DNA of 20,200 nucleotides from JAUZPB01 sp037140715. GTDB lineage: Bacteria > Bacteroidota > Ignavibacteria > Ignavibacteriales > SURF-24. The stretch covers positions 1 through 20,200 of the forward strand of contig JBAXDX010000053.1 of NCBI GenBank assembly GCA_037140715.1, read 5' to 3'. The notes beneath the pieces were generated by a model. It was not told the origin of the DNA, searched no databases, and saw nothing but the letters and a program-made list of their open reading frames with translations. The translations under genes were made by a program, and so were the position numbers. Shown one piece after another: positions 1-9,251 of this stretch (positions are counted from its first letter, which is position 1; every line of letters begins with the position of its first letter).

Positions 1-573
1 CAGGCGACTGCTACAGTTGTCATAAGCCGGATTTTGACAAAGCAAAAGATCATCTGGCTCTGGGCTATCCTCATACATGCGCTGACTGCCACAGCACAAC
101 AAACTGGTCAGGCGCAAGTTTTAATCATACCACGACAAACTTCCCGCTGACGGGAGCACATACAAATCTTACTTGTCTGAAATGTCATGCAGGTGGATAC
201 AAGGGAACTTCGACAGTATGTTCGGGCTGTCATCAGAATAATTATACCGGTGCAGTAAACCCGAATCATTCGTCTGCGGGTATATCGCAGGACTGTATAA
301 AATGTCATACGACAACGGCATGGAAACCTTCAGGCTTCTCACATGCAACAACCGGCTTTGCATTAACCGGTGCTCATCTGAACAAAGTCTGCGCGGACTG
401 TCATAAGGGAACAACCGCCGGACTGACAGGCGACTGCTACAGTTGTCATAAGCCGGATTTTGACAAAGCAAAAGATCATCTCACTTTAGGTTATCCTCAT
501 ACATGCGCTCAGTGTCATAGTACAACAGACTGGTCCGGAGCAGGTTTTAATCATACCACGACAAACTTCCCAT
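1..573 (+). repeat. 426-bp (142-codon) repeat unit inside the cytochrome gene
   Basis: Bases 1-55 recur exactly at 427-481, and a second identical patch (about 121-147) recurs at 547-573. The offset is 426 bp in both cases. Between and after these patches the copies match only at protein level (CADCH/CAQCH, the LTGAH spacing). The pattern fits an old in-frame tandem duplication of a six-haem module, with later patchy homogenisation. Confidence 0.85.
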
Positions 574-1247
574 TGACCGGAGCGCATGTATCTGTTACCT
601 GCTCAAAGTGTCATACTTCCGGCTTTAGCGGGACTACTCAGGTATGTTATGACTGTCATAAAACAAATTATACAAATTCCACAAATCCAAACCATGTAAA
701 GCTTGTGTTATCAGCCACCTGCCAGACATGCCACACTACAAATGCCGGCTGGAAGCCTGCTCAGTTTCCGGTACATAGTTCTTACTGGGTTATTGACGGC
801 GCACATTCAGCCATTGCATCAGACTGCGCCCGGTGCCACAACGGGAATTACAGCACTATGCCAAATACATGCTACGGATGTCATCAGACAGGTTATGACA
901 ATACTGCTAATCCGCCACATAAGTCGCTTGCTTTCCCGCAGGAATGCCTGCAGTGCCATACAAAAACAGCATGGAAACCCGCAACATTTAACCATGACGG
1001 GCAGTATTTCCCTATATACTCAGGCAAACATAAAAGTGAATGGAGTACTTGCGGAGACTGTCATACGGTGGTTACTAATTATAAAGTATTCTCGTGCATA
1101 GACTGTCATGAGCATACAAAAGCAAGTATGGACTCAAAGCATCGCGGTAAAACAGGGTACAGCTGGGTAAGTTCTGAATGCTACCGCTGTCATCCCAAGG
1201 GAAGTTCAGGCTCGCAGTCATTGCAAATCAGGGACATGAGCAGGTAA
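1..1247 (+). CDS. Multihaem c-type cytochrome (cytochrome c3-like repeat protein), 5' partial
   Basis: The reading frame is open from base 3 to the stop at 1245-1247 and its start lies outside the window. The visible 414 residues contain 17 CxxCH haem-binding motifs (CYSCH, CADCH, CLKCH, CSGCH, CIKCH and so on to CYRCH near the end), about one per 24 residues. Between them recur LTGAH, FNHTT, WKP and NPNH/NPPH motifs, whose extra histidines probably serve as distal haem ligands. A TTG at 573 could be mistaken for a start, but the repeats continue upstream without a break. Such proteins are exported and matured in the periplasm or at the cell surface, where they pass electrons along closely packed haems. 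The electron donor and acceptor cannot be read from the sequence. A role in periplasmic or extracellular electron transfer is inference. The last 20 residues carry no haem and no obvious sorting domain. Confidence 0.93.
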   Translation, partial: GDCYSCHKPDFDKAKDHLALGYPHTCADCHSTTNWSGASFNHTTTNFPLTGAHTNLTCLKCHAGGYKGTSTVCSGCHQNNYTGAVNPNHSSAGISQDCIKCHTTTAWKPSGFSHATTGFALTGAHLNKVCADCHKGTTAGLTGDCYSCHKPDFDKAKDHLTLGYPHTCAQCHSTTDWSGAGFNHTTTNFPLTGAHVSVTCSKCHTSGFSGTTQVCYDCHKTNYTNSTNPNHVKLVLSATCQTCHTTNAGWKPAQFPVHSSYWVIDGAHSAIASDCARCHNGNYSTMPNTCYGCHQTGYDNTANPPHKSLAFPQECLQCHTKTAWKPATFNHDGQYFPIYSGKHKSEWSTCGDCHTVVTNYKVFSCIDCHEHTKASMDSKHRGKTGYSWVSSECYRCHPKGSSGSQSLQIRDMSR

Positions 1248-1342
1248 GAACAAAATAATAAAACAAGAATGCCCGCATGTTTATCAGTACGATAATAATG
1301 AACGGCTCAATAATGGTTCTCGAAAATAAAACAGGATGTCTA

Positions 1343-2518
1343 ATGTCAATTTTTCCGGATATAAATAAAATATTAATCAGCTGCCCGCAGAGAATTTCTC
1401 CATACCTTGAGCAGGAAGTTCAGGCACTCGGTTATCCAATACTTAAATCCACAGATTCTTACGTGGAAACCGGGGGTTCGATGGAAGATATTATGAAGCT
1501 AAATCTTAATATCCGCACCGGACACCGTGTATTACTTTTTATAACTGAATTTACAGCGTTAAAGCCTGATGACTTATATGATGGAATAAAGTCAGTCGAG
1601 TGGGAGAAATATTTTGGCAGGACGGCTTATATAAGTATATCTTCCCATGTTGAGCACGCATCAGTAAATGATTCGCGTTTCCCGAATCTGAAGGCTAAGG
1701 ATGCCGTAGTTGACCGTTTCCGCGAGAAGTTTGGCGTGCGCCCTGATTCCGGCAGCGAGCGTAAAGGAGTTATGATTTTCTTTTACTGGGTAAAAAATAT
1801 ATGTTCAGTCTATTTTGATACATCCGGCGTTACGCTGGCAAAGCGCAATTACAGAAAAATTCCTTTTATGGCACCTGTGCAGGAAACTCTTGCTTCCGCT
1901 GTTCTAATGGCTTCGGTATGGAAAGGCGATGGGAATTTTATAAATCCTATGTGCGGCAGTGGCACGCTTGCCATTGAAGCCGCGCTTATTGCCTTAAATA
2001 AAGCTCCCGGACTACTTAGAAGTAATTATGCGTTTATGCACCTTACCGGTTTTGATGAATCAGTATGGAAAAAAGTCAGACAGGAGGCAAAACTTAAAGC
2101 TCAGAGAAAACTTTCCGGCAAAATCATCGCGACAGATATTAGCAGGGGAGCGGTAAATGCTGCTATTCAAAATGCCAAGACAGCCGGTGTTGATCATTTA
2201 ATCGAGTTTCAACAGTGTGATTTCCGCGAAACTGAAATACCTGACGGTGGCGGCGTTGTTATGCTTAATCCGGAATACGGGGAACGTCTGGGAGAGGAAG
2301 CAAAACTCGAAGCGGTCTATAAAGCAATCGGAGACTTTTTTAAGCAGAATTGCAAGGGTTATATGGGTTACATTTTTACCGGGAATTTTAATCTGGCAAA
2401 AAAAATAGGACTAAGAAGCAAACGCCGGATTCCTTTCTATAACAGCCAGATTGACTGCCGCCTTATTGAATTCGAACTTTATGAAGGAACCAGGAAAATT
2501 TTTAATGACGAAGTTTGA
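1343..2518 (+). CDS. THUMP-domain class I SAM-dependent RNA methyltransferase (RlmL/YpsC-like)
   Basis: This 391-residue protein resembles the family that methylates guanine N2 in 23S rRNA using S-adenosylmethionine. It opens with ILISCPQR and an EQEVQALGYP segment typical of the family, followed by a THUMP RNA-binding region (roughly residues 40-160). The Rossmann methyltransferase domain follows, with motif I NPMCGSGT (from N201) and the catalytic loop NPEYGERLG (from N309). The usual loop in the family is NPPY, so glutamate at 311 is unusual. I chose the ATG at 1343 because an AGGA lies just upstream and the family homology begins there. In-frame ATGs at 1277, 1298 and 1313 would add up to 22 unconserved residues and have poor ribosome-binding sites. 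The gene follows the cytochrome on the same strand, with no functional link implied. Confidence 0.88.
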   Translation: MSIFPDINKILISCPQRISPYLEQEVQALGYPILKSTDSYVETGGSMEDIMKLNLNIRTGHRVLLFITEFTALKPDDLYDGIKSVEWEKYFGRTAYISISSHVEHASVNDSRFPNLKAKDAVVDRFREKFGVRPDSGSERKGVMIFFYWVKNICSVYFDTSGVTLAKRNYRKIPFMAPVQETLASAVLMASVWKGDGNFINPMCGSGTLAIEAALIALNKAPGLLRSNYAFMHLTGFDESVWKKVRQEAKLKAQRKLSGKIIATDISRGAVNAAIQNAKTAGVDHLIEFQQCDFRETEIPDGGGVVMLNPEYGERLGEEAKLEAVYKAIGDFFKQNCKGYMGYIFTGNFNLAKKIGLRSKRRIPFYNSQIDCRLIEFELYEGTRKIFNDEV

Positions 2519-2622
2519 AGAATTGGGTCAGGTAAGTATAATGGATTTTTTGTCCGCTTTTTTTTATAACGAAATTAAGAACGTTGCCTGGAAGCAACAT
2601 TTTATTATGGAGGGAGTGTATC

Positions 2623-3975
2623 TTGAAAATAATTCTATCTCTGGTTTTATTGTTCTCTTTCTGCCTGAATGCTCAGGATATAACTGTTTTTGTAAAAGGT
2701 TCTAAATCTGATGATGCAGTTTTATATGCGCTGATGGGAGAAAATTCCGCTTTTATCGATTCAGTAAAATCTGTCCGAAAGGATTATTTCAGATTCAGTT
2801 TTGATAAAACTAAACGCCATCCTGGTTTCTACCGGCTCCTAGTTTCAAATAAACAGGCAACCGATTTCTTATATGACGGTGAAGCAGTAAATATTGAGAC
2901 TGCCGAATCGGGCAGCCCTGACAGTCTGAATGTTATAACTTCTGAAAGTAACCAGCTCTATTATGAATTTATTAAACTGAACAAATCTTATAGAACTAAG
3001 ACCGAACTGCTGAAAGTTATTTTAGCTAATTATCCCAGGGACGATGATTTTTATCAGTCAGCCAGGCAGAAAGCCGCGCAATTGCAGAAAGACTATGAGC
3101 AGTTTGTTAATGTTGCATCGCAAAGCCGGCCATATTCATTTATCGCGCGTTATATAAAAAGTGCCCGGCTTCCTGTAACGGACCTGAACCTTATGCCTGA
3201 CAAACAGTTTCTTTACTTAATAGCGAATGCTTTGAATAATGTAAATTTTCAGGATGGGGGACTGATATATTCTGATCTTTTTACGTCCAAAGCAATTGAA
3301 TATCTATCATACTATCGCAATCCGAAGTTAACTAAAGATGAGCTTGAAGGTGAATTCATCAGGGCAGTTGATACTGTTTTAAGCCGTGCAAAGGTAAACC
3401 AGATTGTTTATCAGCAGTTAACAGAATACCTGGTTAATGGTTTTAAGAGATTTGGCATGGAAAAGACTCTTGATTATATCGTTAGTAATTATATTATAAA
3501 AGATGATATATGCCTTGACTCAAAGACTGAGGGGATGATAGAACGAAGAATCAGTCAGGCTAAAAATCTGCCAACAGGTGCTATAGTTCCAAACTTTGCG
3601 CTGCCGGATACATCCGGACAAATAATTGATTTATATAAGATTAAATCCGAGAAAACTTTGCTGATTTTTTATGCTTCCTGGTGTCCTCACTGCCAGGAAA
3701 TGCTACCGGAGATAAATAAATACTATGAGAACAGAAAAGCAGGGGAGCTTCAGATTGCATATATATCTCTGGATAACAAAAGGGGGGACTGGACGGAATT
3801 TATAAGGCGTAACGGACTTAAGATGTTAAACCTCTCGGACCAGAAAGGCTGGGATAGCAAAACATGCGCTGATTATTTTATCTATGCTACGCCGACTTTG
3901 TTCCTGCTTGACCGCGATAAAAGAATTCTTCAGAAGCCACTTACCACAGATGAATTGAAAAAATATCCTTTATAA
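2623..3975 (+). CDS. TlpA-like thioredoxin-fold protein with N-terminal DUF4369-like domain
   Basis: This 450-residue exported protein starts at a TTG preceded by a strong GGAGGG eight bases upstream. That start gives a clean signal peptide (MKIILSLVLLFSFCLNAQ). Residues about 20-90 look like the beta-rich DUF4369 region common in Bacteroidota thiol proteins, followed by a long helical middle. The C-terminal third is a TlpA/ResA-type thioredoxin domain with the redox pair WCPHC (C354 and C357) and a cis-proline-type segment ATPTLF. Family members act in the periplasm as thiol-disulfide reductants, often for cytochrome c maturation or envelope proteins. The multihaem cytochrome two genes upstream is a plausible but unproven client. 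An earlier in-frame TTG at 2584 lacks a ribosome-binding site. Confidence 0.87.
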   Translation: MKIILSLVLLFSFCLNAQDITVFVKGSKSDDAVLYALMGENSAFIDSVKSVRKDYFRFSFDKTKRHPGFYRLLVSNKQATDFLYDGEAVNIETAESGSPDSLNVITSESNQLYYEFIKLNKSYRTKTELLKVILANYPRDDDFYQSARQKAAQLQKDYEQFVNVASQSRPYSFIARYIKSARLPVTDLNLMPDKQFLYLIANALNNVNFQDGGLIYSDLFTSKAIEYLSYYRNPKLTKDELEGEFIRAVDTVLSRAKVNQIVYQQLTEYLVNGFKRFGMEKTLDYIVSNYIIKDDICLDSKTEGMIERRISQAKNLPTGAIVPNFALPDTSGQIIDLYKIKSEKTLLIFYASWCPHCQEMLPEINKYYENRKAGELQIAYISLDNKRGDWTEFIRRNGLKMLNLSDQKGWDSKTCADYFIYATPTLFLLDRDKRILQKPLTTDELKKYPL

Positions 3976-4404
3976 CTTCATTATTTTTGTGAAAGTCCGG
4001 GACAGTTAATGACCGGGATGTACGGCAAATTTCCCTTTAACGATTGTGATCAGCCCGGTGTTAAATTCTGCATAGTTGTTATTTCAATTTTGTTAATTTG
4101 TAATTGGCGTTTACGGCTCTTTTTTTGCATCTTTGTTTCACCTTTTGTATTATTTATTCGCTGGCTGAGTAGTAACTATATTTTCTAATCCCTAAAAACA
4201 ATGAGAAGTTCAGACTTCAAAGCTTTGGATCTCCCATTTTCTAAATCAGGATTAAACCGCAGTAAGCATAATTCAGCCTGTGAATCCATAATTATCTGCC
4301 AGGAAGTGATAATCATGGGTACGGGACTAATAAATATAAGTCCGGAGCATATAATGATTAGCACCGAAGCGCGTAGCTTTTATTTTGTTTTTAAGGGATA
4401 AAAA
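3976..4404. other. Intergenic gap, no gene supported
   Basis: These 429 bases separate the thioredoxin-like gene from the glycosyltransferase. The region is AT-rich with T-runs (around 4090-4150). A 66-codon open frame (4201-4401) has no ribosome-binding site, no recognisable domain and odd composition. I see no clear terminator hairpin or RNA gene. A promoter for the downstream operon presumably lies here, but I cannot point to one. Confidence 0.6.
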
Positions 4405-5133
4405 TTGAGATACAGCATTATAATTCCAACGTTAAATGAAGAGAAGCTTCTGCCCCGGCTGTTAAAGCAGATAAGTGAAAATCATATTACTGATGATTTT
4501 GACGCTGAACTTATTATTTCTGACGGGGGTAGCATAGACCGCACGATTGAAATCGCGCGGAAGTTTACCGATAAAATTATCGTGCATACTGAAAAACGCA
4601 GACAGAATATCTCCGAGGGAAGAAACTCGGGAGTTAAACTCTCCACGGGAGAAGTTCTTATATTTTTAGGTGCCGATATTGAAATCCCTGATATTAAAGG
4701 ATTTTTCCAGAACATTAACAGCCACTTCATAATGAGCCGTTACCTTGGGATGACATGCAGTGTTAAGATATCGCCGGATGAAGAACTGCCTGAAGACAGG
4801 TATTTTCACTGGTTTCTTAATAACTATTTCTATTTACTGAATCTGATCGGACTCGGAATGGGGCGTGGCGAGTGTCAGATTGTATGGAGAAATGTATTCG
4901 ACCAGTTTCACGGCTATAACGATACGCTTGCGGCGGGCGAGGATTTTGATTTATTTAAGCGCATCCGGCAGAAAGGAGAGATACTTTATGCCCGCAATCT
5001 TTGCGTCTATGAATCGCCGCGCAGATACCGCAAATATGGTTACATGAACGTAATGAAAAGCTGGTTTGTTAATTCATTTTATGTTTTATTTAAAAATAAG
5101 TCACGGGCGCAGGAATGGGAACAAATAAGATAA
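4405..5133 (+). CDS. Family 2 (GT-A) glycosyltransferase
   Basis: The 242-residue protein begins at a TTG with AAGGGA upstream. The GT-A fold opens with YSIIIPTLNEEKLLPRLL, the nucleotide-sugar binding start of GT2 enzymes. Further motifs are DGGS at 40-43, GAD with D91 (the DXD-like metal site) and GED at 178-180, which supplies the probable catalytic base. No confident membrane segment is seen, so it probably acts at the cytoplasmic face. The donor sugar and acceptor are unknown. Its stop lies 19 bases inside the next gene, a Wzi-like outer-membrane protein, and this tight coupling suggests both serve surface polysaccharide assembly. That link is inference from context. Confidence 0.9.
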   Translation: MRYSIIIPTLNEEKLLPRLLKQISENHITDDFDAELIISDGGSIDRTIEIARKFTDKIIVHTEKRRQNISEGRNSGVKLSTGEVLIFLGADIEIPDIKGFFQNINSHFIMSRYLGMTCSVKISPDEELPEDRYFHWFLNNYFYLLNLIGLGMGRGECQIVWRNVFDQFHGYNDTLAAGEDFDLFKRIRQKGEILYARNLCVYESPRRYRKYGYMNVMKSWFVNSFYVLFKNKSRAQEWEQIR

Positions 5134-6800
5134 GTATAATTTATACTACGTTATTTTTTATTCTGCTTACGTCTTTTATGTTCGCCCAGGCGGAATATGT
5201 TCCGTATAGTCATCCGGTCTATAATTTTCTTGAAAGAATGGATTCAAGGCATATTCTGGCTGATTATAACAATTTTGAGCTACCAAAAACGAGGAAGGCA
5301 ATTGCCTTTTATATAAAGGAAATTATAAGCAGGCAGTCTGAAATTAATAAGGTGGACAAAGGTATTCTCGAAGATCTGAAAAACGAGTTTGAATTCGAGC
5401 TTTATGGAACATTAAATCATACAGCCTCGCTTTTGGGGGCAGATGGTTACAATTTTTTTTCTGAAAAGGAGAAATATTTCTACCATCTGGCGGATTCATC
5501 AAAAGCTGCGATTTTTATAAATATCCCGGTCGATTTTGAATCTATTATTAATCATAATTCTGAAACAGGGCAGAATTTTTCGGCGGGTTTTATCCGCTGG
5601 GGCGGGGTTATCAGGGGAACATTACTGAATAAATTTGGTTTTTATATGAAAGGTTCAAATGCTTTTTTTAAGGGAGAAAAGAGTATTGCCAGAAATATAA
5701 ACGAGCTTAAATTTAATTATAAATTTAACGGAGATAAAAAAGCGCTGACGGCAACAAATTATTTTGATAATTCGGAGGGATATATAACTGCCGACTTCGA
5801 TTTAATTAGTTTTAAGCTCGGGCGCGACCAGCGTAAAATCGGCTATAGCAGCTTTAAGAATATTCTCGATGTAAATACTCCGCCGTTTGATTATTTGTCA
5901 TTCGATATGAAGTATAAAGCAATTAGTTTCTCATATTTTCATGGGAAAATGCTGGGTGTTTCGCAAATTTCAAACGATCCGGTGCAGGGAGAGATTAATA
6001 CGATTAGTGATAAGTATGTTGGTTATCACCGTCTTGGCGTAAATTTATCCAAAGATATTACTTTTGGTGCGGGCGAACTGATTGTATATTCAAGACGCTC
6101 GTTTGATCCGGCTTATGTTAATCCGTTTAACTTTTATAAAAGTACCGAACATGCCAATCAGGATCGTGATAATTCAATGCTTTTCTTTGACTTTACAAAT
6201 AATTCTATAAAATCCCTTAAGTTTTATGGTACAGTTCTTATCGATGACATTGATTTTGGCAAGCTTGGCACAGGGTGGTATGGTAATCAGCTATGTTATA
6301 ATTTTTCTATATTTTCATCGGGTTTGTATGATGTTCTGCCGGTTGATCTGACATTTCAGTATTTAAGAATTGAGCCGTACGTTTATACGCATAGAATACT
6401 GGATAATAACTTTACCAGCTCAGGCTATAGTTTAGCAGATCCGCTTCAACCCAATAGTGATGTGTTTAATGTCGGTTTCAATTATAATCCTCATTACAGG
6501 GTAAGGCTGGCGCTGGAATTTTCGTACACGCGGCATGGCGCAAATGAACTTAATCCTGATGGTAATGTTAGGAGGAATGTGGGGGGCGATGTGCTTGTTG
6601 GTTACAGGGCAGGGGATGATACTAAGGTGAAATTTCTCGATGGTATCAGGGAAGATTACAGAACATTGTCAGTCTCGGGTGTTTTTGAGCCGGTGAGAAA
6701 TTATTTCCTTTCGGCAAAGGTTATTTATGAAAACAGCCGTCCGCAATTGTTACAGAACAATTATTTTGCCGGATATCTGATAATGAATCTAAGAATATAA
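5115..6800 (+). CDS. Wzi-like capsule assembly / outer-membrane beta-barrel protein
   Basis: This 561-residue protein has an N-terminal signal peptide (hydrophobic to about residue 25, ending FMFAQA). The mature start has the VPYSHPVYNFLERMDSRH signature that I associate with Bacteroidota/Ignavibacteria proteins of the capsule-assembly Wzi family. The rest alternates short aromatic strands with polar loops, as in an outer-membrane barrel, and ends in a strand with a hydrophobic tail (AGYLIMNLRI). In E. coli Wzi anchors capsule to the cell surface. In this group the function is less certain and could be a polysaccharide-linked or general barrel role. It overlaps the glycosyltransferase gene by 19 bases, so the two are probably translated together. 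Confidence 0.78.
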   Translation: MGTNKISIIYTTLFFILLTSFMFAQAEYVPYSHPVYNFLERMDSRHILADYNNFELPKTRKAIAFYIKEIISRQSEINKVDKGILEDLKNEFEFELYGTLNHTASLLGADGYNFFSEKEKYFYHLADSSKAAIFINIPVDFESIINHNSETGQNFSAGFIRWGGVIRGTLLNKFGFYMKGSNAFFKGEKSIARNINELKFNYKFNGDKKALTATNYFDNSEGYITADFDLISFKLGRDQRKIGYSSFKNILDVNTPPFDYLSFDMKYKAISFSYFHGKMLGVSQISNDPVQGEINTISDKYVGYHRLGVNLSKDITFGAGELIVYSRRSFDPAYVNPFNFYKSTEHANQDRDNSMLFFDFTNNSIKSLKFYGTVLIDDIDFGKLGTGWYGNQLCYNFSIFSSGLYDVLPVDLTFQYLRIEPYVYTHRILDNNFTSSGYSLADPLQPNSDVFNVGFNYNPHYRVRLALEFSYTRHGANELNPDGNVRRNVGGDVLVGYRAGDDTKVKFLDGIREDYRTLSVSGVFEPVRNYFLSAKVIYENSRPQLLQNNYFAGYLIMNLRI

Positions 6801-6818
6801 TTCGGAGTTTTAGGAACT

Positions 6819-8420
6819 ATGTTAAATAAATTTAAGGCTCCGTTCTTTGCAATTGCTATTTTAACTGCCGGAATTATTCTTGGAATGCTTTATCAGAAAA
6901 TTAGTTCAGGGCAGGGCATACAGGGAAGTTTGAACAAGTTTGAACAGATACTCAGTTTTACGGATAAGTATTATGTCGATAAAATTGATTCACGAAAGCT
7001 TCTTGATGCGGCAATAAACGGTATGCTTGATTCGCTTGACCCGCATTCGGTTTATATTCCAAAGAAACAGATGGAAAATATCGAAGAACAGTTCAGGGGG
7101 AATTTTGAAGGTATTGGAATTGAGTTTCAGGTGATTAATGATACGATAACAGTAGTTTCACCAATTACAGGCGGACCAAGCGAAGCTCTCGGTATTCTTG
7201 CAGGAGACAGGATTGTTAAGATAAACGATAAACCGAGTATTGGAATTACAATTGAGCAGGTAAGAAACAAATTGCGCGGGCCATCGGGTACAAAGGTTAC
7301 AATCACTATTTACAGACCGGGAGTTAACGGGACTAATGATTATATTATTACCAGAGATAAGATTCCGCTGTACAGCGTAGATGCCTGTTTTATGTACGAC
7401 AAAGAGACTGGTTATATAAGCGTCTCACGGTTTGCGGAAACAACAACGGATGAAATTATCAGCGCTCTCGGGGAACTAAGTAAAAAGGGAATGAAAAAGC
7501 TTGTGCTTGATCTAAGGAATAACCCCGGTGGTTATATGCAACAGGCTGTACAGATTGCTGATCTGTTCTTATCCGGCGACAAGATGATTGTTTATACCAA
7601 AAGTAGAAATAGTGAGTTTAATGAGGAACTCCATGCTTCAAAAACATATCCATACGAAAAGACACCGCTAATAGTGCTTGTTAATTCAGGAAGTGCTTCG
7701 GCTAGTGAAATTGTGGCGGGAGCGATTCAGGATTGGGACCGCGGTCTTATAATTGGCGAGACTACATTTGGTAAAGGCCTTGTGCAGAAGCAGTTTATGC
7801 TGGCTGACAATTCTGCCTTAAGGCTTACTATTTCAAGATATTATACGCCGTCAGGCAGGCTGATTCAGAGAGATTATAAAAATAAGAAAGCATATTATAC
7901 AAATATTGACACAAGAACCGAAAGCGATATGCTGAATTTTGAACATAATATTGAAAAAGATAGTACTAAACCGGTATTTATGACAAAAGGAGGCCGAAAG
8001 GTTTACGGCGGAGGCGGAATAATGCCTGATTATTTTGTAAGCTCATCAAAGCTTACAGATTATTTTGTTTCACTCAGGCGCTTCAATTTATTTTATCTTT
8101 TTATACTAAAGTATATGGATATTAACGGAGATGTGGTAAAAAGAAAATTTGCAGACCATCCTGATGATTTCAATAATAAATTTAATTTATCAAAAAAAGA
8201 AATCCATGATTTTATTAAATTTGCAACAAATAAAAAAGTAAACCCGGGTCGGAATGATCTTAAAAAAGATAAAGATTATATCCGTATGCAGCTTAAGGCA
8301 TATATTGCCCGCGATATCTGGAAAAGCGAAGGCTGGTATAAAACGTTGCTCGAAATTGATAACCAGTTTCAGCAGGCTGTGAAAGAATTCTCGAAAGCTG
8401 AAAAAATAGCAGAGCAATAA
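6819..8420 (+). CDS. S41-family C-terminal processing protease (CtpA/Prc-like)
   Basis: This 533-residue serine protease has a single N-terminal membrane segment (about residues 8-26), so the catalytic part faces the periplasm. A PDZ domain (about 95-180) recognises C-terminal tails of substrates. The peptidase domain contains the Ser-Lys dyad: GSASASEI, with S294 as nucleophile by alignment to E. coli Prc (Tsp), and TFGKG with K319 at the family spacing of 25. A helical tail of about 110 residues (430-533) follows the usual domain end. A TAGGA ribosome-binding site precedes the ATG. It lies 18 bases after the Wzi-like gene and 6 before the DUF3108 gene, which suggests one envelope-related transcript. 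Confidence 0.95.
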   Translation: MLNKFKAPFFAIAILTAGIILGMLYQKISSGQGIQGSLNKFEQILSFTDKYYVDKIDSRKLLDAAINGMLDSLDPHSVYIPKKQMENIEEQFRGNFEGIGIEFQVINDTITVVSPITGGPSEALGILAGDRIVKINDKPSIGITIEQVRNKLRGPSGTKVTITIYRPGVNGTNDYIITRDKIPLYSVDACFMYDKETGYISVSRFAETTTDEIISALGELSKKGMKKLVLDLRNNPGGYMQQAVQIADLFLSGDKMIVYTKSRNSEFNEELHASKTYPYEKTPLIVLVNSGSASASEIVAGAIQDWDRGLIIGETTFGKGLVQKQFMLADNSALRLTISRYYTPSGRLIQRDYKNKKAYYTNIDTRTESDMLNFEHNIEKDSTKPVFMTKGGRKVYGGGGIMPDYFVSSSKLTDYFVSLRRFNLFYLFILKYMDINGDVVKRKFADHPDDFNNKFNLSKKEIHDFIKFATNKKVNPGRNDLKKDKDYIRMQLKAYIARDIWKSEGWYKTLLEIDNQFQQAVKEFSKAEKIAEQ

Positions 8421-8426
8421 GGTCAG

Positions 8427-9251
8427 ATGAAAATATTAAAAAAATTATTATTTGTATTGCTGTTTTTGTACTTTTGCGGATTCAGTAATGCTCCTCTGCA
8501 TATCCGGAACGAAATGGTTGCATGGAGCCACCAGTTGCCAAAGGAGATGATAATCGGGGAAGACATTACTTATGTCGTTAAATATTCGCTTATTAAGCTG
8601 GGCGAAGTAAGGTTGCAGGTATTAGAAAAAAAAGAGAAAAACGGACGGGTATATTACCGTACAAGAGCCTTAATTGATTCATATTCTGATATTCCTTTTG
8701 TTGACCTGCACCAAATTTATGAAAGTAATTTTAATACTGAACTATACTCTGATTACTTTAAACATACCGAGAAGGAAAAGAGTTATGTTAAATTTACCGA
8801 GTATTTCTTCGACTATACGAAAAGTACTGTGCGTGTAAAGAAAGGAAAGTATAATCCTTTTCAGATCTGGGCTGATTCTACTACAAGAGTCAAGACCCGT
8901 TATCAGGATGGACTTTCACTTTTTTATTTCGCGAGAATGAATACCGGAACTAGAAAAACTGTCGATGTTCCCTGTTTTGTTACTGATAAATTTGTTAATA
9001 CAAAAATAAATTTTCACGGGACAATCGAAAATATATCGATAGATGCAGTAAACTATGAGATACCATGTGCCAGTCTGGACGGGCATACAGATTTTGTAAG
9101 TATCTTTGGACTTACAGGTAATTTCGAGGGCTGGTTTACCAACGATAAAAATGCTGTGCCTGCAATTGCCAGGATGAAAGTTATAATTGGAAATGTTACA
9201 CTGGAATTAAAATCATGGAAGAAAAACAATTGGAACCCGCCAGGAATCTGA
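8427..9251 (+). CDS. DUF3108 domain exported protein
   Basis: The 274-residue product carries a signal peptide (MKILKKLLFVLLFLYFCGFSNA) and a beta-rich body. Features typical of DUF3108 proteins are GEDITYVVKYSLIKLGEV near residues 44-61 and repeated paired strands with aromatic residues. The family is periplasmic or outer-membrane associated and has no settled biochemical function. It is joined to the S41 protease gene by a 6-base gap and overlaps the carbonic-anhydrase-like gene by 37 bases. The C-terminal end (SWKKNNWNPPGI) is short and looks natural despite the overlap. The domain assignment rests on pattern recognition. Confidence 0.8.
   Translation: MKILKKLLFVLLFLYFCGFSNAPLHIRNEMVAWSHQLPKEMIIGEDITYVVKYSLIKLGEVRLQVLEKKEKNGRVYYRTRALIDSYSDIPFVDLHQIYESNFNTELYSDYFKHTEKEKSYVKFTEYFFDYTKSTVRVKKGKYNPFQIWADSTTRVKTRYQDGLSLFYFARMNTGTRKTVDVPCFVTDKFVNTKINFHGTIENISIDAVNYEIPCASLDGHTDFVSIFGLTGNFEGWFTNDKNAVPAIARMKVIIGNVTLELKSWKKNNWNPPGI

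Noticed and set aside
573..1247. TTG at 573 as the start of a shorter cytochrome
   Set aside because: The same frame with regular CxxCH repeats continues upstream to base 3, so this is internal.
2581..2606. Short hairpin GTTGC/GCAAC followed by ATTTTATT after the methyltransferase gene
   Set aside because: The stem is only 5 bp and the T-run is interrupted; too weak to call a terminator.
4000..4075. GAAAGTCCGGGAC, reminiscent of the start of RNase P RNA
   Set aside because: The other conserved RNase P segments and the paired 3' end are absent, so the match is coincidental.
4201..4401. 66-codon open frame before the glycosyltransferase gene
   Set aside because: It has no ribosome-binding site, no recognisable domain and unconvincing composition; it is probably chance within the intergenic gap.
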